From: Closterium sp. NIES-65 | Lineage: Eukaryota; Streptophyta; Zygnematophyceae; Desmidiales; Closteriaceae | Reading direction: 5' to 3' | Assembly: GCA_948144175.1 (NCBI GenBank) | Contig: CANXME010002336.1 | Location: 214,824 to 278,823, forward strand | Length of the DNA stretch: 64,000 bases | Shown here: positions 57,668 through 64,000 of the stretch, piece after piece | Layout: every line of letters begins with the position of its first letter | Numbering within the stretch: the first letter of the stretch is position 1 | Made by a program: the position numbers and the translations under genes | Notes under the pieces: generated by a model | What the model was told of the DNA's origin: nothing | What the model saw: the letters and a program-made list of their open reading frames with translations, nothing else | Databases searched by the model: none

Positions 57668-58755
57668 ATGGCCACCCCCAATGTCCTTACGTTTGACGCT
57701 GAGGGGAGGGCCATTGACTTTGCCGTCTGGATTGAAGACCTGCAGCTGTACTTACTCTGTGATGCGATAGATGAGTTCTCTCTCTTTGACTTTGTCTCTG
57801 GCGCTGTCCCTGCCCCACCTGCTGATGCTGACTCTGCCGTTCGCTCCAAGTGGGCGACCCGCGATGCTGCTGCACGTCTTGCTGTGCGTCGCCACCCTCC
57901 CTTCCTCTGAGCGTGCCCACTTTAGTCAGTGCAAGACCGCTCAGGGCCTTGTACGACGCTGTAGTTGCACGCTACTCCTCCCCTTCCTCCGCTACCCTTA
58001 GCCGCCTCATGCTACCGTTTCTCTTCCCTGACCTCGCCTCCTTTCCCACTGTTGCTGACCTCGTTACCCACCTCCGTGCTAGTGACACCCGCTACCGCGC
58101 TGCCCTTCCTGCTGAGTTCCGCGCTGCGAACCCTCCTCCCATGTACATCACTCTCTACTTTCTCGTCACCCGTCTCCCTGAGTCCCTTCGTGCCGTTAGG
58201 GACCAGTTTCTCTCTGTCTGTCCCACCACTCTCACTGTCGATCTCCTTGAGGAGTCCCTGCTAGCGGCTGAGAAGAGTATTGTCGCTGTAGGGGCCTCTC
58301 GGGGTGACCCTCGCACCCCCATCTTTGAGGGGTGTGGTCCTTCCCCCCTGCTGCCCTCTGTCGCCTCTGCCGCTGCGGCCGACCTCACTGGTTTGAGGTC
58401 GGTCGGCGCGGCGTCTGCCCCCAGCGGCAGACGCCGCTCTGGCAAGGGCAAAGGGGGCAAGGGAGCGGGTGGAACTAGAGGGGGCGGTGGAGGAGGCGGT
58501 GGGGGTGGCGGGGGGAGTGGGGGTGGCGGTGGGGGTGGTGGTGGGAGTGGAGGTACTCGTGGCGGCGGTGGAGGCGGAGGTGGCGGCGGAGGTGGTAGCG
58601 GAGGAGGCGGTGGGAGCGGTGGGAGCGACGGTCCTGGTGGGGGAGGTGGCGGTGGAGACGGGGGTGGCGGTGGAGGCGGGGGTGGCGGTGGAGGCGGGGG
58701 TCGGAGTGGCTCGTCCCAGCGGAGCAGCTCTGGGGGTGGTCAGCGCCAGCAGTAG
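57668..58755 (+). pseudogene. copia family B gag region
   Basis: Starts MATPNVLTFDAEGRAIDF at 57668, then capsid-like blocks (FAVWIEDLQLYLLCDAIDEF, ALYDAVVARYSSPSS, MLPFLFPDLASFPTVADLV, FLVTRLPESLRAVRDQF, LLEESLLAAEKSIVAVG). It ends in an extremely glycine-rich tail. The tail probably takes the RNA-binding role of basic or knuckle regions in other gags; that is inference. Confidence 0.8.
58470..58715 (+). repeat. GGN triplet repeat (polyglycine) in gag tail
   Basis: About 245 bp of GGN codons with occasional Ser, giving a run of glycine interrupted mainly by single residues. Strongly G-biased on the plus strand, so it could fold into G-quadruplex structures in RNA or DNA. Confidence 0.9.
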
Positions 58756-58800
58756 CAGCAGCAGCAGCAGCAGCCGCAGCAGCAGCCACAGCAGCAGCAG
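58752..58800 (+). repeat. CAG triplet repeat
   Basis: A CAG-type run coding for glutamine in the gag frame, just after the glycine tract. A simple repeat, probably unstable in length. Confidence 0.85.
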
Positions 58801-58829
58801 CGCTCTCGCACCGTCCCCGGCCCTCAGCA

Positions 58830-59330
58830 GCTCCGTGAGTGGTACTTGCAGCGTCAGCGTGGTGGTGCGCTTGGTCCCTGCCCCTACGTTCTTCGCACAG
58901 GTGACCGTGCAGGGGAGAGGTGTGGAGGCGCCCACACAGCCCGCCGCTGCTTTGGCCGCCTGACCGACGCCTGGCGTCAGCAGTTTCCGGAGGCCGCTGA
59001 AATCCCCCGCTGGGGAGAGCTGTCTAGGGCTGGTGTAGCTATTTATGATCTTGATTTTGATGCTATTCTCTCTGCTATGTATGCTGTGACTGGTAGTGAT
59101 GAGGATGACTGTTACCGGTGTTTCCCGCCTGACCCGGGCATTGGTACTGCCGCGTCAGGTACTAGTGAGGCTGCTGCTCTAGGTGCCAGTGCGTCTGTGC
59201 TCTCAGGTACTGGTGAGTCTGCCTCTCAGGTACTGTGTCGGCTTCGGCCTCTCACACCTTCACCCTTGACTCTGGAGCGTCTCGCTCCTTCTTTAGGGAC
59301 CGCACCACTCTCACGCCGCTGAGTCGGCCG
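58830..59330 (+). pseudogene. copia family B zinc-like and protease region
   Basis: A Cys/His segment, GPCPYVLRTGDRAGERCGG followed by AHTARRCF, looks like a variant zinc-binding module. Then comes WRQQFPEAAEIPRWGEL and a Ser/Gly/Ala-rich link. The retropepsin start TFTLDSGASRSFFRD (about 59250-59295) carries the DSG active-site triplet. Confidence 0.75.
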
Positions 59331-59704
59331 GTTGCGGTGTCCCTGGCTGACCCCTCTGGGGGGGCCTGTCCTGTCTCGCTTCTCCACTGTCCTCCCGTGT
59401 CCGGCGGCCCCCTCTGGCATCCTGACTGGTCTCTACCTCCCCTCGTTCTCGACGAACTTGGTGAGTGGTGCTGACCTCCAGGATGCGGGTGTCCACCAGT
59501 TCACCCCTGCTCGTCAGCGGGTGACCCACTGCACGGAGGCGGATACAGGTCGCCACCTGGCTACGTTTACACGTCGGCCAGGGTCGAGCCTCTACACACT
59601 GACCACTGCTTCTCCTCCAGTGCTGAGTCTGGTAGGGTCCCTACGTCTGGTCAGGTGTTTGCTGCAGCGTCCAGGTCTGGTCCTGAGTCTGCCCCCCTGC
59701 TCGT

Positions 59705-60640
59705 GTCGTCGTATGTCTCACGAGACCCTCCTCTGGCACCACCGCCTTGGCCACCCCTCTCTGCTTCGGCTCAGAGGCATGGCCTCGCGAGTCCTTGTGT
59801 CTGGTCTTCCCCGGTCTCTCCCTCCCCTTCCTCCGGGCCCTGGCCCCACCTGTGTCCCCTGTGTCGAGGGGCGCCAGCGTGCTGCCCCTCACTCCTCCCA
59901 GTTTCCCTCCGACAGAGGCCCCGTTGCAGACGCTTCACATGGACGTGTGGGGCCCAGCCCGCGTCCGTGGACAGGGTCAGGAGCGCTACTTCCTGCTGGT
60001 GGTTGACGACTACTCGCGTTACACCACAGTCTTCCCCTTGCGCAGCAAGGGTGAGGTCACTGAGGTGTTGATCGACTGGATCCGCGCAGCTCGTCTCCAG
60101 CTTCGGAGGAGCTTTGGCTCTGACTTCCCTGTTTTACGTCTGCACTCGGACAGAGCGGAGAGTTCTCCTCTGGCCTCCTGAGTGCCTACTGTCGTGCGCG
60201 AGGCATCCGTCAGACCTTCACGCTTCCGGGACTCACCACAGCAAAATGGGATTGCTGAGCGCCGCATTGGCATGGTCATGGACGTCGCTCGTACGTCCAT
60301 GATGCATGCGGCTGACTCCCCATTTTCTGTGGCCGTTTGCGGTCAGTTACGCTGCGCACCAGGTCAACCTCCACCCCAGGGTCTCTCGACCGGAGACCTC
60401 CCCAGCCCTGCTGTGGACGGGGAAGGTTGGCGATGCGTCGGCGTTCCGGGTCTGGGGATCTCGGGCGTTTGTTCGCGACCTGTCAGCGGACAAGCCTGTC
60501 CCCCTCGTGCTTCTCCCTGCGTCTTCCTGGGGTTCCCCCCCGACGCCCCTGGGTGGCAGTTTTACCACCCCACCTCTCGACGTGGTTCTGTCCTCCCAGG
60601 ACGTCACGTTCGACGAGTCCGGTACCCTACTACCGTCTCT
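59705..60640 (+). pseudogene. copia family B integrase region
   Basis: Pre-integrase segment MSHETLLWHHRLGHPSLLRL with downstream CPLC (zinc type), then the core: TLHMDVWGPARVRGQGQERY, FLLVVDDYSRYTTVFPLRSK, the VLRLHSDR block, SPQQNGIAERRIGMVMDVAR, and the end GKVGDASAFRVWGSRAFVRD and DVTFDES. The same end segment recurs as a fragment at 51220-51515. Confidence 0.85.
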
Positions 60641-60779
60641 TCCCCATACCGCACTCCGTCCCTCCCCCCACCCCCCGCTCTTCTTGGTACCCAGGTCCCC
60701 CCCCCGGTAGTCCCCCTCCCCCTCAGGGTCCTGCCCCTTCAGGTGTGTCCCAGGTAGACGCGATCGAGCCTGTCGAGGT

Positions 60780-61070
60780 CACTGGTGACTCTGGTGCTGC
60801 TGCGGGAGCTGAGCCTGGGGGTGCGGAGGTCTGGGGTGCTGAGCCTGGAGGTGCCGAGTCTGGGGGTGCTGAGCCTGGGGGTGCTGAGCCTGGGGTGCTG
60901 TGCCTGGGGGTGCTGAGCCTGGAGGTGCCGAGTCTGGGAGTGCTGTGCCTGGGGGTGCTGAGCCTGGGGGTGCTGCGCCTGGGGGTGCTGTGTCTAGGGG
61001 TTCTGAGCCTGGAGGTGCTGTGCCTGGGGGTGCTTCGTTCTCTCGCCGGGAGCCACTCTCTCCCACAGGA
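60780..61070 (+). repeat. 15-bp repeat in integrase-RT linker
   Basis: A near-tandem 15-bp unit of type GGTGCTGAGCCTGGG, coding GAEPG in one frame, about 18 copies with variation. Such low-complexity linkers separate integrase and RT in several copia families; this one has expanded as a minisatellite. Confidence 0.85.
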
Positions 61071-62060
61071 GCTGCGTGAGTGGTTTGCCAGGCGCTGGAG
61101 GCGTGCTGCTGGTGTGGGTGGTTCTTCGGCAGCAGAGGGTCCTGCTGCCGCGCGTCCCGCCGGTACTCGTACTGTGGGTGCTGGAGCTGCTGGGTCTGAG
61201 GGTTCTCCTGGAGCTGGTCCTGCTGAGGGTGTTGGCGCTGAGCCTGCACGTTGGCGGTCCGACTGACAGTGCTCCTGGTGCTGCGGCTGGGGGTTCTGGA
61301 GCTTCTGGTGGTGCTGCTGGAGGTGCTGCTGGAGTGGGTGCTCCTGCCGGGGCTGCTGGTGCTGTTCCTGCGTGTTTTCTAGCGTCGCCGCGCGGCCCCG
61401 ACCGTACTTCGTTCCGCTCCTGCAGCAGGTTCTTGGTCTTACACCCTCCTCCTCCTCCCTTAGAGGGTCCGCAGCCTGTCCGGTCACAGCCAAAGCTACA
61501 GCCTGCCTCCCCTTTGCCTGCTCCTTCTCCCTACACTGGTCCGACTGGAGGTCTTACTGAGCGTCGTGAGCCTGCGTCTCGTCCTGTGTCGCCTGTTCGT
61601 ACTGAGCGCGCTAGTGGTCGCGGGTCGCGGTCAGCGTCCTCCTCCTGTCCCTGGCACGCACCGGATGTCACTTGCGTCCGTCCACTGCTCCTCTGCGTGC
61701 CCCTTTGCCTCTCCTCCTGCTCCTCTCTTCCTGCTCTTGCCGACCCGGAGTCGGACCTCTTCGTGCTGCCAGTCCTACTGTCACGCGTCTCCTGGCTACT
61801 GCTGTCACTGACCCCTCCTTCGAGTCGTCTGCTGCGTCCGCCCTTGTCACTGAGCTTGTCGACTTTGCTGCGCGCTGTCGTCCTAGACTACGCTGCTAGT
61901 CTATGTCACTGCGTCCTGAGTCCGCCTGTCCTCCGTCCGTCGGGGGTGAGTGTGGCCCTGGCACGGACCGTCCTTGAGGACAGGCAGGAAGGAGTTCCCA
62001 GTGTCTGGCCGCCGCTTCACCTCGTCTCGCGTCTGTACTGCTAGCCCCTGAGGGAGACCC
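61071..62060 (+). other. low-complexity linker of copia family B
   Basis: Proline-, glycine- and serine-rich coding remnants between the repeat block and RT (PPPPPLEGPQPVRSQPK, SPYTGPTGGLTERREPASRP are readable). No domain is recognised; it belongs to the polyprotein linker. Confidence 0.65.
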
Positions 62061-62109
62061 GGATGCACCAGACATCCCGACTCCGCGCTCTTACGCGGAG
62101 GCGAGTAGA

Positions 62110-63000
62110 GGGTCCCTACTCCTCTCAAGTGGCAGGGCAGGCTATGGATGCAGAGATGGCTTCCTGGAAGTCCACAGGCACTACGTTGACGCTGTTCCCC
62201 CTCCTGGGGCGAACATCGTCAGTGGCATGTGGATTTTCAGGGTGAAGCGGCCGCCGGGTTCTCCGCCTGTCTTCAAGGCGCGTTACGTGGCTCGTGGCTT
62301 CAGTCAGCGGCAGGGGGTGACTACTTTCAGACCTTCTCCCCCACCCCGAAGATGACCACTCTTCGGGTTCTGCTGCACGTTGCTGCTCACCGTGACTACG
62401 AGCTGCACTCTCTCGACTTCAGCACAGCTTTCTTGCAGGGCAGCCTGCACGAGGAGATCTGGCTGCGTCGCCCACCTGGCTTCACTGGGTCTTTCCCTCC
62501 TGGTACCCAGTGGAGTCTCCGGCGTCCAGTCTACGGTCTCCGCCAGGCGCCACGTGAGTGGCACGACACACTGAGGACTACGCTCGCGGCACTTGGGTTT
62601 GCTCCTTCTACTGCCGACCCGTCGCTGTTTCTGCGCACCGACACCTCTCTGCCGCCGTTCTACATCCTCGTGTACGTCGACGACTTGGTCTTTGCCACAG
62701 CTGACACTGCTGGACTCGCCTACGTGAAGTCCGAGCTGCAGAAGAGACACACGTGCACTGACCTGGGTGAACTGCGCAGCTACCTTGGCTTGCAGATCAC
62801 CCGGGACAGAGCACGCCGCACCATTACCCTGACTCAGTCACACATGGTGCAGCAGGTCCTTCAGCGCTTCGGCTTCACGTACTCCTCGCCTCAGGCCACT
62901 CCTCTGCCTACTCGCCACTCGCTCTCAGCTCTGCCTTCGGATGAGTCCGTAGAGTCGAGTGGCCCGTTTGCAGAGCTTGTTGGCTGCCTCATGTACCTGA
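62110..63000 (+). pseudogene. copia family B reverse transcriptase region
   Basis: RT blocks: the opening near QAMDAEMASWKSTGT, then TTLRVLLHVAAHRDYELHSL, DFSTAFLQGSLHEEIWLRRP (first catalytic Asp), VYGLRQAPREWHDTL, the catalytic LVYVDDLVFAT (about 62670), and LRSYLGLQITRDRARRTI. Copia-type polymerase. Confidence 0.88.
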
Positions 63001-63625
63001 TGACCTGCACACGACCTGACCTCGCATACCCTCTTAGCATTCTCGCACGCTTTGTTGCTCCTGGGAGACACCGACCAGAGCACATGGCTGCAGCGAAGAG
63101 GGTGTTGCGCTACTTGTGCAGTACGTCGGGCATGGGGCTAGTGCTTGGAGGGCGCAGTCCAGTGGTCCTCACTGGGCACGCAGACGCTTCTTGGGCTGAC
63201 GACCAGGCTACGCAGCGGTCGTCACAGGGTTACACCTTCAGCCTTGGTTCCGGCTCTGTCTCGTGGCGGGCTACCGCTCGTCTTCTGTTCTCGGCTCCAG
63301 TTGTGAGGCTGAGATCTACGCTGGGGCTATGGCTGCACAGGAGTTACGCTGGCTCACCTACCTGCTGACCGACCTTGGAGAGCAGCCTCGTTCTCCTCCA
63401 GTCCTGTACGTAGACAACAAGGCCATGCTGGCCTTGTGTCGAGAGCAGCGACTGGAGCACAGAACGAAGCACATTGCTCTCGCTACTTTCTTGCTCGTGA
63501 GCTACAGCAGCGTGGACAGCTGCGACTTGCGTACGTGGCCTCTGAGGCCAACACTGCTGATGTCTTCACCAAGGCACTTGCGCCTTGTGATCATCAGCGT
63601 TGCTGCACGCAGTGGGTCTTGTGCC
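63000..63625 (+). pseudogene. copia family B RNase H region
   Basis: CTRPDLAYPLSILARFVAPG, AAKRVLRYLCSTSGMGLVL, the GHADASWADDQATQRSSQGY block (RNase H signature), SSCEAEIYAGAMAAQELRWL, YVDNKAMLALCREQRLEHRT and the closing YVASEANTADVFTKALA. Order and motifs are those of copia RNase H. Confidence 0.87.
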
Positions 63626-63863
63626 TGTCTTGCCTCACTTGCTCTCCTCTTGACCTTGCTTGTACCTTCGCATATATATACTCTTGCTCTTGCTTGCTTG
63701 ACTCTTGTATATCTCTATATGATCTTGCATGTGAACTGGCCTTGTGGCCTTTGAACTTGTGCTCGGAATGCGTGGTGACTTTGTGATCCACCCTGAGCTT
63801 TTGTTTGCTTTGCTTGACTGGTCTTGTGACCCCTTGTTCTCCCCCACTTTGCCTATGGGGGTG
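63626..63863 (+). other. 3' untranslated region of copia family B
   Basis: Pyrimidine-rich stretch of about 240 bp between RNase H and the 3' LTR, closing with a short purine tract (TATGGGGGTG). No gene. Confidence 0.7.
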
Positions 63864-63996
63864 TGTCAGAACATATAGCTTACTTGTTTGTGTAGGCTAT
63901 AGTGGGGTATCCCATAGGGGGTACAACACAATTAGGGTTTCCTATTTGACTCACTCACTTCGTTCATACTCATTTCATTCTCGTTCATTCTTCTCA
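63864..63996 (+). repeat. 3' LTR of copia family B
   Basis: 133 bp, nearly identical to 56525-56655. Only four bases (CTTC) follow before the window ends. Confidence 0.9.
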
Positions 63997-64000
63997 CTTC

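Larger units (their letters stand above)
56525..63996 (+). mobile_element. Ty1/copia family B element
   Basis: Complete in outline: 5' LTR 56525-56655, primer-binding-like site TGGAATCAGAGCAGG from 56656, a 1-kb C-rich leader, gag, protease, integrase, a proline/glycine-rich linker, RT, RNase H, purine tract (ATGGGGGTG), and 3' LTR 63864-63996. The two LTRs differ at only about three places, so it is younger than the family A element it sits in. The coding part is nevertheless broken (about ten breaks). A target duplication cannot be confirmed because only four bases follow the 3' LTR in this window. Confidence 0.9.

Noticed and set aside
57134-57910. Ala/Gly/Arg-rich minus-strand and Pro/Glu-rich plus-strand proteins in the C-rich leader
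   Set aside because: They follow the 9-bp and 23-bp repeats and continue over the leader of copia family B. Gag itself starts later with a typical N-terminus.
58261-58935. Thr/Ala/Pro-rich and His/Arg-rich minus-strand proteins
   Set aside because: Antisense of the polyglycine and CAG tract in family B gag.

Overview
The window reads as eukaryotic repeat-rich (heterochromatin-like) DNA. I see no convincing host gene, rRNA gene or intact tRNA gene. Almost every base belongs to one of three things: retrotransposon fossils (Ty1/copia of at least three subfamilies, and one Ty3/gypsy family), a LINE family carrying a tRNA-derived SINE insertion, and two large arrays of a 34-bp palindromic satellite. 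The element types and G+C-rich codon use suggest a plant-lineage genome, perhaps a green or streptophyte alga. That is a low-confidence inference, because nothing here is a species marker.

Layout. 1-2753: 3' part of a plus-strand copia element (integrase, RT, RNase H), followed by a probable LTR start. 3621-4318: 5' end of a minus-strand copia relic (gag, primer-binding site, LTR). 4319-10807: satellite array 1 (about 190 units). 10808-11698: CT microsatellites on both sides of a LINE 3' fragment. 11699-19373: minus-strand gypsy element whose polyprotein carries a cytosine-5 DNA-methyltransferase-like domain between protease and RT. 19839-23015: 5'-truncated minus-strand LINE with a C-terminal restriction-like endonuclease region, split by a dimeric tRNA-Glu-like SINE at 21117-21488. 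23016-23663: a second fragment of the same gypsy family. 23664-36900: satellite array 2 (about 390 units), with a 2463-bp internal duplication.

36901-56524 is a cluster of one copia family, here called family A (LTR about 1.06-1.09 kb): a minus-strand 5' part (36901-39297), LTR debris (39298-40374), a full-length plus copy (40375-47144), a second plus copy sharing its LTR in tandem (47145-50120), and a minus copy (50121-56524). 56525-63996 is a different copia family, here called family B (LTR about 131-133 bp), sitting inside the 5' LTR of that minus copy. It has a C-rich repeat leader and a very glycine-rich gag tail.

The parts do not act as a pathway; they record layered insertions. Gypsy and copia bodies are interrupted by or joined to satellite, LINEs land next to gypsy ends, and copia B sits in copia A, which may itself sit in a tandem copia A pair. 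All LTR elements here look broken. The observations most worth following are the methyltransferase-like domain captured by the gypsy element, and the 34-bp satellite, whose unit is a 26-bp palindrome plus 8 bp and is open in all six reading frames.
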